Shown: positions 55,534 through 64,000 of the stretch, one piece after another
How positions within the stretch are numbered: position 1 is the stretch's first letter
How the letters are laid out: every line of letters begins with the position of its first letter
Source: Streptomyces sp. SID13726
Lineage (GTDB): Bacteria > Actinomycetota > Actinomycetes > Streptomycetales > Streptomycetaceae
Reading direction: 5' to 3'
DNA: 64,000 nt
Assembly (NCBI RefSeq): GCF_010548375.1
Contig: NZ_JAAGLY010000010.1
Location: forward strand, 186,001-250,000
Notes under the pieces: generated by a model
Seen by the model: the letters and a program-made list of their open reading frames with translations, nothing else
What the model was told of the DNA's origin: nothing
Database searches by the model: none
Program-made: the position numbers and the translations under genes

Positions 55534-58500
55534 ATGAAGACCAGATCCCGCTCCAGAGCGATCCGGCCGTGGCGCACGGTCGCCGTCACCACGGCCGCCC
55601 TCCTGACCGCGACGCTCCTCCAGACGGCGGGGGCGCCCGCCGTCGCCGAGGGCTGGCGGATGCCCGCCGTGCCGCAGGCCGAGTCGCCCGTCCCCAGCGT
55701 CCCGGTGGGCAAGGTGGTTCCCCGCAAGGTCACCAAGGGCCCCCGGACGCCCGCCGAGGCACCGGCCACGGACTGGCCGAAGGCAGCCGAGACGAAGGTG
55801 ACGCTCCATCAGAAAGCAGCCAGGGTAAAGGGATCGCCGCTGACCCTGGCCGCCGAGCGGGACACCACGACCTACACCGTGCGCACGCTGTCGCGCGAGG
55901 CCTCGCGCAGGACGGGTGTGGACGGACCGGTCTTCACGCTGAGCCCCCGCGAGGACACCGCCCAGCGGCCATCGAAACTGCGTGCCGGACTGGACTACTC
56001 CTCGTTCGCAGGCCTGTACGGCGGCGGCTACGCCTCCCGGCTGACCCTGGTCAGTCTCCCGGAGTGCGCGCTGACGACCCCGCAGAAGAAGCAGTGCCGT
56101 ACGGCCACCCCGGTGAAGACCGTCAACGACACCGAACGGCAGACGCTGACCGCGAACTCGGTTCCCCTGAGCGCGAGTTCGGCGACCGTGCTGGCGGCGA
56201 CCGCCGCGGCGAGCAGCGACAAGGGTGACTACAAGGCCACCTCCCTGACCGCCTCGTCGACCTGGAACACGGACCTGAGCAGCGGTTCGTTCGCGTGGTC
56301 GTACGCCATGCCGGTGCCTCAGGTGCCCGGCGGGCTGACCCCGCAGGTGGGGCTGTCGTACTCCTCCGGCGGTGTCGACGGTCGCACCGGCGACACCAAC
56401 AACCAGTCCTCCTGGGTCGGCGACGGCTTCGACCTGGCGCCGGGCTTCATCGAGCGCAAGTACAAGAGCTGTGCCGACGACGACGTCACCAACGCCGACG
56501 GCAAAGAGCCGGCTGATCTGTGCTGGGCGTACGACAACGCCACGCTGTCGCTGAACGGTTCGGGCGGGGAACTGGTGCCCGACGGCACCAACTCCTTCAA
56601 GCTGCAGAACGACGACGGCACGAAGGTCGACCGGATCTACGGCAGTTCCTCCGACGTGCGCTCCAACGGCGCGCGCAACGACGAGTACTGGCGGGTGACC
56701 ACCCCCGACGGCACCCAGTACTACTTCGGCTACAACCGGCTGCCGGGCTGGGCGAGCGGCAACGAGACCACCGACTCGGCCTGGACGGTGCCGGTCTTCG
56801 GCGACGACTCCGGCGAGCAGTGCAACGCCTCGACCTTCGCGGCCTCCTGGTGCCAGCAGGGCTGGCGCTGGAACCTGGACTACGTCGTGGACCCGCACGG
56901 CAACGCGGTCGCGTACTACTACGACAAGGAGACCAACTCCTACGGCCGGAACCTGACCGCCGCCGACGACACGCCGTACGTACGCGGCGGCACCCTGGAC
57001 CGGATCGAGTACGGGCTCAAGTCCAACGCCGTGTACTCGGCGAAGGCACTGGCCAAGGTCGACTTCACCAACAGCGAGCGGTGCCTCCCCGACAGCGCGA
57101 CCACCTGTTCGTCCATCTCCACGGACGCCCAGTACTGGTACGACACTCCGTGGGACCTGAACTGCGCGGCGGGCACCGACTGCGACAACGGCCGTTTCTC
57201 CCCGGCGTTCTTCACCCGCAACCGGCTCACCTCCGTCGCCACCCAGGTGCTGGTGTCCGGTTCCTACAGCAACGTCGACGGCTGGAAGCTCGCTCACCGC
57301 TGGGGCATGGCCGACACCGACTACCAGCTGCTGCTGGACTCCGTCCAGCGCACCGGCTACGGCACCGGTGGCACCTCGATCACCCTGCCGAAGGTCACCT
57401 TCGGCTACACACAGTTGGCCAACCGGCTCGACAAGACCGGCGACGGCTACGCCCCGTTCATCAAGTCCCGGCTGTCCGGGGTCGCCGACGAGTCCGGCGG
57501 CCAGATCGACGTCGGCTACTCGGCCTCGGAGTGCGACTTCGCCGCGCTGCCCACCCCCGAGACCAACAAGACCCGCTGTTTCCCGCAGTACATCGGCGGC
57601 AGCACCAGCGCCGACCCGGACCTTCAGTGGTTCAACAAGTACGTGGTCGCCACGGTCACCGAGACCGACCGCACCGGAGGCTCGCCCGACCAGGTCACCA
57701 GGTACGACTACCTCGACGGAGCCGCCTGGCACTACGACGATGACGACGGGATGACCAAGGAGAAGTCCAAGACCTGGTCGCAGTGGCGCGGTTACGGCCA
57801 TGTCCGGGTGCGCACCGGCGGCCAGGGCGGCGCCTCGGCGATGAAGTCGCAGGAGGACACGTACTTCCTGCGCGGCATGGACGGCGACCGCAAGAACTCC
57901 TCCGGCGGAACCAAGAGCGTGTCCGTCACCCTCGACTCCGGCGAGGGCGAAGCGATCACCGACCACGAGTCGCAGTCCGGCTTCGCCTACAAGACGGTCA
58001 CCTACTCCGCCCCGGACGGCAAGGTACTGGCCAAGACCGTGAACCGGCCCTGGTACCAGCAGACCGCGAAGAAGGTCCGCGACTGGGGCACCGTCACCGC
58101 CAACCTCACCGGCAACGCCTCCAGCAAGTCCTGGACCTCGCTGGACGACGGAGCGGGCAGCAAATGGCGTACCACCTCGACGGCCGACACCCACGACACC
58201 ACCACCGGCCTGGTCACCCAGACCAACGACCTGGGTGACACCGGCACCGCGGCCGACGACCGGTGCACCCGCACCACCTACGTTTCCGGCAGCGTCCCGC
58301 AGGGTGCTCCGGCTCGGGTCGAGACCGTCGCCAAGGCGTGCGACGCCACCACCAGCCGGCCGGACGACGTCGTGTCCGACGTCCGTACCGCCTACGACGG
58401 CGGGGCCTACGGGGCCGCGGCCACGAAGGGCGATGTCACCAGGACCGCGAAGCTCAAGACCTACAGCGGCACCAGCGCGGTGTACCTGGAGAGTTCGTCC

Positions 58501-61500
58501 ACCTACGACGGCTACGGCCGGGCGCTGATCACCACCGATCTGACCGCCGACGTCACGGCCACCTCCGCGGGCGCGGTCACCAGGGCGGTCCGCACCGACG
58601 GACGGGCCACCACCACCGCGTACAACCCGACCACGGGCTTCCCGGCCGGCAGCACGGTGACCACACCACCCGCCACGCCCGGGACGAGCACGACCGCGCA
58701 GACGTCGACCACCGCCTACGAGACCCTGCGAGGACTGCCGCTCACCGAGACCGACACCAACGGCAAGGCCACGAACTACGCGTACGACGCACTGGGACGC
58801 ACCACCAAGGTGTGGCTGGCCGACCGCCTCACCGGCCAGACCCCCAGCTACGAGTTCGGCTACACCATCACCGACGATCAGCCGGTCGTCGTCTCCACCA
58901 AGACGATCGGGAACTCGGACACCCAGGACACCTCGTACGCCTTCTACGACGGTTTCCTGCGCCCCCGCCAGACCCAGGCCCCCGGTCCCGAGGGCGGAAC
59001 CCTGCTGGCCGACACCTTCTACGACGAACGTGGCCTGGTCAGCAAGGAGTTCGCCACCTACTTCACCAAGGACACGGCACCCTCGACCACGCTCCTGAAG
59101 CCTGAGAACGCACTGAGCGTGGAAACCCAGACCCGGCACACCTACGACGGCCTGGGCCGCGAGACCGAGGTCCGGCAGATCGCCGGAAACGGCGACGGCG
59201 GCACTGTCCTGGGTATCACGAGGACGATCCACGGCGGCGACCGCACCACGGTCATCCCGCCGGTGGGCGGCACCGCCCGGACCACCGTCACCGACGCCCG
59301 CGGCAACACCAGCGAACTGCGTCTGCTGCACACCCGCGCCCCCGAGGCCGCCTACGACACCACCACCTACGGCTACAGCCCCCGCGGTGAACTCACCAAG
59401 GTCACCGATCCGGTCGGCAACGCCTGGACCTGGACGTACGACCTCATGGGGCGGCTCACCGACACCACCGACCCGGACAAGGGAGCCACCCACAGCGACT
59501 ACGACGACCGCTCCCAGCTGACCAGCACCAAGGACGCCCGGGACACCGTCCTCGCCTACACCTACGACGGACTGGGCCGCAAGACCGAACTCAGAGACGG
59601 CTCGGCCACCGGCCCGCTGCGCGCCAAGTGGGTCTACGACACCGTCAGCGGAGCCAAGGGCCACCTCGCGTCCAGCACCCGCTACAGCGGGGGCCAGGAG
59701 TACACGTCGAGTGTCGTGTCGTACGACCGGCTGTACCGGCCGTTGCGTACCCAGGTGACCATCCCGGCCAGTGAGGGCAAGCTGGAGGGCGCGTATCTGT
59801 CGGTGGCCGCCTACAACACCTCGGGAACGGTGCGGAGCGTCGGCTACCCCAAGGCGGGTGACCTGGCCGCCGGCACCGTCGCCTACACCTACGAGGACCG
59901 GACGCAGCGGCCCGTCAAGGTCAGCGGCCCCCTCAACCTGACCGCGACCACCGCCTACAGCTACGTCGGCAAGCCGCTGCAGTACGAGATGTACGCGAAC
60001 GGTGGGAAGACCACCTACGAGAACAACACGTACCAGTGGGGCACCCAGCGGCTCGCCACCTCGACGATGGGCCGCCAGGACGTCGCGGGAACCGACCAGG
60101 AGAACACCTACTCCTACGACGAGGCGGGCAACGTCCTGTCCGTCTCGGACACCTCCCGCTCCGGCACCGACAACCAGTGCTTCACCTACGACTGGCTCGG
60201 CAGGCTGACCGAGGCCTGGGCCCAGCCGTCCAAGGTCTGCGCCACCACCCCCAGCACCGCCGTACTGGGGGGCCCGGCCCCGTACTGGGCGTCCTACTCC
60301 TACGACAAGGTGGGCAACCGGCTCACCGAGACCCAGCACGCCACCGGCGTCGGCGCCTCGGACACCGAGCGCAGCTACCACTACCCGGACCCGGGCGCGG
60401 TCCGGCCGCACACGCTCACTTCGGTGGACACCACCACCGGGACGGTGAAGTCCACCGACAGCTTCGGCTACGACAAGGCGGGCTACACCCACACCCGACA
60501 GCTCGGCGACGGCACGTCCCAGACCCTCGACTGGGATGCCGAGGGCCATCTCGCCAAGGTCACACAGCCGGTGGAGGGCGGCAGCGACAAGGTCACCGAG
60601 TACCTGTACGACGCCGAGGGCAACCGTCTGATCGGCCGTACCCCGACGGAGACCACGCTCTACCTGGGCTCGACGGAGGTCACTCTCGCCAAGGGCGCCA
60701 CCAGTGCGAAGGGCACCCGCTATTTCGACCTCGGCGGCGGCCACCAGGCGGTCCAGTCCAACAACGGAAGCATCGCCTTCAACCTGGCCGACCATCACGG
60801 CACCGCCCAGCTGTCCGTCAACGCCGACACCCAGGCACTGACCCAGCGCCGCACCCTGCCCTTCGGCGGACTGCGCGGCGCCGAGCCGAACTCCTGGGCC
60901 GGCACCAGGGGCTTCGTCGGCGGCACCGCGGACACCGCCACGGGTCTCACCCACCTCGGGGCGCGTGAGTACGACCCGGCGACCGGACGTTTCCTATCGG
61001 TCGACCCGGTCTTCACCGCGGCCGATCCGCAGCAGATGCACGGCTACAGCTACGCCGACAACAACCCTCTGACCTATTCCGACCCGGCCGGCACGGAGAT
61101 CGGCTCACGGCCCAACTCCTGCCAGTACTCCCTGGCGAACTGCAGCAAGCACACCCAGAAGGAAGTCGGCTACGACGCGAAGACCGGTACGACGGACTAC
61201 CGGCGCGGGAACATCTACAAGCGCTCCCAGGCGGCGAAGAAGCACTGGGTCGCCGCGTACACCCCGGTCACGAACGACGTCGACACGTTGTCGGACTACT
61301 TCTCCAGAAGCATGATCGGGGAATTCTCGGGCGACTTCTGGGACAACCCCGTCTACGAGAACTCGGGGGCGGGTCAGGCATGTTACGGCCGAGAAGGCTG
61401 CCGCCAGGCATACCTCTACATCCTGGGCAAGGACAAACGAGGTGAGGTCGCCGACGCCGGGGTCGCCAAGGAGATCGCGGCCACCTACTGCGTCTACAAC

Positions 61501-62361
61501 GCGGACGAATGCAGCGAGAAGGCCGAGGAGGTCGCCCGCGGCGGCAGGATCCGGGACGCCTTCAACTCGGCGGTTCTCGGCCTTCTGACCGGCGGGGTCG
61601 GGGCGAGATCCTGCAACAGCTTCGTTCCCGGTACTCAAGTCCTGATGGCGGATGGCACGACCAGACCCATCGAGGATGTCAGGACCGGCGACAAGGTCCT
61701 CGCCACCGACCCGAAGACCGGCCGCACGACTGTCAAGACAGTCACCGCTGAGATCCTCGGCAAGGGATTGAAGAAGCTGGTCAGGATCACCCTGGCCACC
61801 GAGGCCGACGGCAAGAAGCACACCTCTGTCATCACCGCGACGGATGGCCACCCGTTCTGGGTCCCGGAGATCGCGGCCTGGGTGGATGCCACGAACCTGT
61901 CCAAGGGCGAAGAACTCCGCACGCCCAGCGGGGAAGTGGTCCGCATCACCGAGGTGCGTCGCTGGACCGAGTCTGCGATCGTGCACAACCTCACCGTCGC
62001 CGACTTCCACACGTACTATGTGCTGGCAGGCGATGCGCCGGTTCTGGTTCACAATGCCACGCCCACTCCGCCGCCCGGTGTCGTCTACCTTCGTACGGAT
62101 TTGACCACCGGACTGGAGTACGTCGGCCAGGCGAAGAGTTGGAAACGCTATCTGAAGAGACAGGCCGAGCATGCCAAGAGCAATCCTGGCTCTGCGTACA
62201 CTTTTGAAGTACTTGGCCGGGCAAAGCCAGGAACTGACTTGGATGTACTGGAAGAGAGCTGGATGCGCGCCGGTGGTGGAAAGTACATCCTGGAGAACAA
62301 GCGCGTTCAGATGAGTGATGCTCGCTACAGAGCAGCTGGAGGTACCGTCTCGTGCCCGTGA
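55534..62361 (+). CDS. Rhs-repeat polymorphic toxin with Hint and GIY-YIG-like tip
   Basis: A 2275-residue secreted protein. A signal peptide ends near residue 40. A beta-propeller-like region near residues 240-700 leads to an Rhs/YD-repeat core that ends with REYDPATGRFLSVDP and YADNNPLTYSDPAG (residues 1811-1850). A spacer follows. A Hint autoprotease runs from Cys2027 (SCNSFVPGTQVLM) to HNA at 2173-2175. The last 100 residues carry GVVYLRTD, EYVGQ, an Arg/His pair, Glu2240/2241 and Asn2255, the layout of a GIY-YIG nuclease. The Hint would release the tip in the target cell. Its immunity gene overlaps the stop codon. Confidence 0.85.
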   Translation: MKTRSRSRAIRPWRTVAVTTAALLTATLLQTAGAPAVAEGWRMPAVPQAESPVPSVPVGKVVPRKVTKGPRTPAEAPATDWPKAAETKVTLHQKAARVKGSPLTLAAERDTTTYTVRTLSREASRRTGVDGPVFTLSPREDTAQRPSKLRAGLDYSSFAGLYGGGYASRLTLVSLPECALTTPQKKQCRTATPVKTVNDTERQTLTANSVPLSASSATVLAATAAASSDKGDYKATSLTASSTWNTDLSSGSFAWSYAMPVPQVPGGLTPQVGLSYSSGGVDGRTGDTNNQSSWVGDGFDLAPGFIERKYKSCADDDVTNADGKEPADLCWAYDNATLSLNGSGGELVPDGTNSFKLQNDDGTKVDRIYGSSSDVRSNGARNDEYWRVTTPDGTQYYFGYNRLPGWASGNETTDSAWTVPVFGDDSGEQCNASTFAASWCQQGWRWNLDYVVDPHGNAVAYYYDKETNSYGRNLTAADDTPYVRGGTLDRIEYGLKSNAVYSAKALAKVDFTNSERCLPDSATTCSSISTDAQYWYDTPWDLNCAAGTDCDNGRFSPAFFTRNRLTSVATQVLVSGSYSNVDGWKLAHRWGMADTDYQLLLDSVQRTGYGTGGTSITLPKVTFGYTQLANRLDKTGDGYAPFIKSRLSGVADESGGQIDVGYSASECDFAALPTPETNKTRCFPQYIGGSTSADPDLQWFNKYVVATVTETDRTGGSPDQVTRYDYLDGAAWHYDDDDGMTKEKSKTWSQWRGYGHVRVRTGGQGGASAMKSQEDTYFLRGMDGDRKNSSGGTKSVSVTLDSGEGEAITDHESQSGFAYKTVTYSAPDGKVLAKTVNRPWYQQTAKKVRDWGTVTANLTGNASSKSWTSLDDGAGSKWRTTSTADTHDTTTGLVTQTNDLGDTGTAADDRCTRTTYVSGSVPQGAPARVETVAKACDATTSRPDDVVSDVRTAYDGGAYGAAATKGDVTRTAKLKTYSGTSAVYLESSSTYDGYGRALITTDLTADVTATSAGAVTRAVRTDGRATTTAYNPTTGFPAGSTVTTPPATPGTSTTAQTSTTAYETLRGLPLTETDTNGKATNYAYDALGRTTKVWLADRLTGQTPSYEFGYTITDDQPVVVSTKTIGNSDTQDTSYAFYDGFLRPRQTQAPGPEGGTLLADTFYDERGLVSKEFATYFTKDTAPSTTLLKPENALSVETQTRHTYDGLGRETEVRQIAGNGDGGTVLGITRTIHGGDRTTVIPPVGGTARTTVTDARGNTSELRLLHTRAPEAAYDTTTYGYSPRGELTKVTDPVGNAWTWTYDLMGRLTDTTDPDKGATHSDYDDRSQLTSTKDARDTVLAYTYDGLGRKTELRDGSATGPLRAKWVYDTVSGAKGHLASSTRYSGGQEYTSSVVSYDRLYRPLRTQVTIPASEGKLEGAYLSVAAYNTSGTVRSVGYPKAGDLAAGTVAYTYEDRTQRPVKVSGPLNLTATTAYSYVGKPLQYEMYANGGKTTYENNTYQWGTQRLATSTMGRQDVAGTDQENTYSYDEAGNVLSVSDTSRSGTDNQCFTYDWLGRLTEAWAQPSKVCATTPSTAVLGGPAPYWASYSYDKVGNRLTETQHATGVGASDTERSYHYPDPGAVRPHTLTSVDTTTGTVKSTDSFGYDKAGYTHTRQLGDGTSQTLDWDAEGHLAKVTQPVEGGSDKVTEYLYDAEGNRLIGRTPTETTLYLGSTEVTLAKGATSAKGTRYFDLGGGHQAVQSNNGSIAFNLADHHGTAQLSVNADTQALTQRRTLPFGGLRGAEPNSWAGTRGFVGGTADTATGLTHLGAREYDPATGRFLSVDPVFTAADPQQMHGYSYADNNPLTYSDPAGTEIGSRPNSCQYSLANCSKHTQKEVGYDAKTGTTDYRRGNIYKRSQAAKKHWVAAYTPVTNDVDTLSDYFSRSMIGEFSGDFWDNPVYENSGAGQACYGREGCRQAYLYILGKDKRGEVADAGVAKEIAATYCVYNADECSEKAEEVARGGRIRDAFNSAVLGLLTGGVGARSCNSFVPGTQVLMADGTTRPIEDVRTGDKVLATDPKTGRTTVKTVTAEILGKGLKKLVRITLATEADGKKHTSVITATDGHPFWVPEIAAWVDATNLSKGEELRTPSGEVVRITEVRRWTESAIVHNLTVADFHTYYVLAGDAPVLVHNATPTPPPGVVYLRTDLTTGLEYVGQAKSWKRYLKRQAEHAKSNPGSAYTFEVLGRAKPGTDLDVLEESWMRAGGGKYILENKRVQMSDARYRAAGGTVSCP

Positions 62362-62834
62362 AGTATCGACAAGGTGACGTCTTTTCCATCCCTGTAGCGG
62401 ACGGGATGCCGGCCGCAGGGCGTGTTGTCCTGAAAATGCGCGGGGGAAATATCCTGGTGGCCGTGTATCCGGAGCGTTCGGAGACGGTCGACAGTGTCGA
62501 CCTGGAGCGGCTTTCGGTTTCTCGGCCAGTTTTTACCGTTGAAACGATGGATCTTTTCATCAAGAACGGTAACTGGCCGGTGCTGGGAAAGTGGGCGCCG
62601 GCCGTGGAGTCGCCCATTCCGGTGTACAAGACCCAATTCGAGCCGGGTGGCCCCTTCTACGAGCAGCACATCGACGGGACCATCGGTGGTCAACTGACCG
62701 ATGAGGAGGCCGTTCACCTCAAGAGGCAGAAGTCCTTCTCGCCGGCTCTCGTGGAGAAGGCTCTCCGGGCGCTTCAAGGTCTTGAGCCATGGCTCCCTGT
62801 CTTTGACGAGATGCGATCCGGTGAGGCTGTGTGA
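62352..62834 (+). CDS. Imm26-like immunity protein
   Basis: A 160-residue soluble protein. The opening MPVKYRQGDVFSIPVADG followed by GRVVLKMRGGNILVAVY matches the Imm26 family of immunity proteins. GTG start at 62352 overlaps the end of the Rhs gene by 10 bp, so both are co-translated and self-protection is assured. By eye the G+C is only 48-57% in two 60-bp lines (62341-62400 and 62521-62580), far below neighbours. The predicted job is to neutralise the GIY-YIG-like tip. Confidence 0.78.
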   Translation: MPVKYRQGDVFSIPVADGMPAAGRVVLKMRGGNILVAVYPERSETVDSVDLERLSVSRPVFTVETMDLFIKNGNWPVLGKWAPAVESPIPVYKTQFEPGGPFYEQHIDGTIGGQLTDEEAVHLKRQKSFSPALVEKALRALQGLEPWLPVFDEMRSGEAV

Positions 62835-62852
62835 GGTCAGAGAATGTGGCAG

Positions 62853-64000
62853 TCATCGGTCGAGATGTTCGATCGCTGTCCTCGTCTCCGTCGCCGCTGC
62901 CAAGTCGCCCACGGCCAGGAACAGTTCGTGTGCCCGGGTGAAGTGGGTGTGCGCCTCGGTGAGTTCGCCGGAGTTCTTCAGGGCCGTCGCGAGGCCCGTG
63001 AGGGTCTGGGCGTGGAGGCGGTCGAGGTGGGCGCGGGCGAGGGGGGTGGTGACGGTTCGGTAGGTGGCGATCGCCTCCGGCCAGCGGTTCAGGGCCAGTA
63101 GGTCGTTCGCTATCTCGTGGCGGAGGAGGACCTGGACGAGCTCGTTGAGGCCGGGTACGTCTCCGGCGTGGAGGTCGAGCAGGGCCCGGTGCAGGCTCAG
63201 CGCCTCCTCCGCGCGGCCGGACTCGCGGAGTGCCTTGCCGAGGACCCGTTGGGCGACCGCCCTGCCCGCGGTGTCGTCGATCGACTCGAAGAGCCGGGCC
63301 GCCCGGGTCGCCGCCTCCGCCGCGGCTTCCGGCTGCCGTCGGCTCATGCAGGCTCCGCTGATGTACGACCACGACCACGCCTGCTGGCCCGGGTCGCCGG
63401 TCTCGGTCGCCAACTTCAGGGCCTGGCGGGCCAGTTCCTCGGCGTGGTCGTACTCGTAGGCGCCGACCGAGTGGGCCCAGGCCAGGCAGTTGAGCTGTTC
63501 GGCCTCGGCGGTCCGGTCCCCGAGGGCCGCCGCGGACCGGGCGCCGTGCGAGAAGAGGGTGCGCCACTCGGGCCACTGGTTCCAGCGGTCGGAGAACCAG
63601 TACAGGGTGCGCGCGGTGTGCAGGATCTCCTCGTGCCGGTCCGCCGCGAACAGCACCGGCAGTGCGCCCGCCCAGTTCGCGCGCTCGGCGGTGAGCCACT
63701 CCTCGGCCTCCTCGGTGGAGCCGGGGGTGAAGGCGTCGGGTTCGCCCGGCCACGGCTGAGGAGCGCCGGGCGCCTCGAAGAGACGGCCTGCCGCGGACGC
63801 CGACCGCAACAGCCAGTCCGCCATGCGTAGTTGGACCTCCCCGACGTCGGCCCCGGCCGCCGTCCCCGGCTCCTCCGCCTCAAGGCGCTCGCGCGCGAAG
63901 AGCCGTACGAGATCGTGCAAGGCGTACCGACCCGCCGCCGTCTCCTCCAACAGGCCCCGGTCGACCAGGAGATCGAGGGAGTCCTCGGTGGTGAGCGGGT
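62853..64000 (-). CDS. AfsR/STAND-type regulator, 3' part (cut by window)
   Basis: The last 382 residues or so of a large regulator; the N-terminus lies beyond 64000. The frame is open to the window end, with LVDRGLLEE followed by RYALHDLVRLFARERL, the winged-helix after an NB-ARC ATPase. About 280 residues of TPR-like helices follow (AEQLNCLAWAHSV, GRAVAQRVLGKALRESGRAEEALS). AfsR/SARP or LuxR-like STAND proteins share this design and control secondary metabolism. It converges on the immunity gene with an 18-bp gap. Confidence 0.8.
   Translation of the reverse strand, partial: PLTTEDSLDLLVDRGLLEETAAGRYALHDLVRLFARERLEAEEPGTAAGADVGEVQLRMADWLLRSASAAGRLFEAPGAPQPWPGEPDAFTPGSTEEAEEWLTAERANWAGALPVLFAADRHEEILHTARTLYWFSDRWNQWPEWRTLFSHGARSAAALGDRTAEAEQLNCLAWAHSVGAYEYDHAEELARQALKLATETGDPGQQAWSWSYISGACMSRRQPEAAAEAATRAARLFESIDDTAGRAVAQRVLGKALRESGRAEEALSLHRALLDLHAGDVPGLNELVQVLLRHEIANDLLALNRWPEAIATYRTVTTPLARAHLDRLHAQTLTGLATALKNSGELTEAHTHFTRAHELFLAVGDLAAATETRTAIEHLDR

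Noticed and set aside
55510..60954. An 1814-codon open frame antisense to the Rhs gene
   Set aside because: Long antisense frames are expected in GC-rich genes with strong third-position bias. It lacks any recognisable domain, and the Rhs frame has clear YD repeats.
55534..62361. Possible Tc-toxin or wall-associated Rhs role
   Set aside because: No TcA/TcB partners are present and the Hint plus toxin tip fits a polymorphic toxin.

Overview
The window is chromosomal DNA of a Streptomyces or a very close relative. Base composition is about 70% G+C with almost no TTA codons. Family content agrees: HTH/DUF5753 plus DUF397 regulators, an SCO4225-type membrane protein, a sugar ABC importer with no ATPase gene of its own, LamG and Rhs secreted giants, and a short intergenic element repeated at least four times. 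No prophage, CRISPR array or replication origin was seen. All calls come from reading the sequence; no database search was run.

Layout. 1-5.4 kb: the end of a StiP/HAD pair typical of Ter stress clusters, a DedA membrane protein, an FmdB zinc ribbon, a coiled-coil membrane protein and a DUF4097 lipoprotein. 5.6 kb: tRNA-Val(UAC) and a terminator hairpin. 5.7-15.6 kb: single-gene accessory metabolism (phosphotransferase, P-loop kinase, YCII protein, MFS exporter, RibD-like reductase, epoxide hydrolase-like protein, GNAT, ketopantoate reductase, DUF2277, second DedA protein, Cu/Zn-SOD-like protein, DoxX). 15.6-16.9 kb: an IS5-type insertion sequence with a frameshifted transposase and a small passenger gene. 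It appears to have landed between an iron-box promoter and doxX. 16.9-24.2 kb: FAD/NAD(P)-binding protein, PhoD phosphatase, secreted HNH nuclease, a Mn-type (yybP-ykoY) riboswitch before a GDT1 transporter, HAD phosphatase and a peptidoglycan-binding protein. 24.3-32.9 kb: a drug exporter fused to a winged-helix-like tail, two adjacent genes sharing an FVD-P-AV-EAD motif, an FHA protein, an O-methyltransferase, an MHS transporter and a GT87-PAP2 fusion. 33.0-38.5 kb: a CYP125-like P450 and a steroid-type thiolase diverging from a KstR-like operator, then a DUF397/HTH/ATPase regulatory set and small membrane proteins.

38.7-48.7 kb is a complete saccharide locus. A Tat-exported clan-A-like glycosidase and a GH13 enzyme diverge from an operon of LacI regulator, FAD oxidoreductase, solute-binding lipoprotein and two permeases. 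The two promoters carry a perfect 18-bp operator in opposite orientations. 51.0-62.8 kb holds a LamG/DNRLRE secreted protein and a 2275-residue Rhs protein ending in a Hint domain and a GIY-YIG-like nuclease tip. An Imm26-like immunity gene overlaps its stop codon. The tip and immunity gene are clearly poorer in G+C than the rest, which suggests module exchange. The window ends inside an AfsR/STAND-type regulator.

The strongest leads are the Rhs toxin/immunity module, the saccharide locus with its oxidoreductase and mirrored operators, and the insertion sequence with its passenger gene and its likely effect on doxX.
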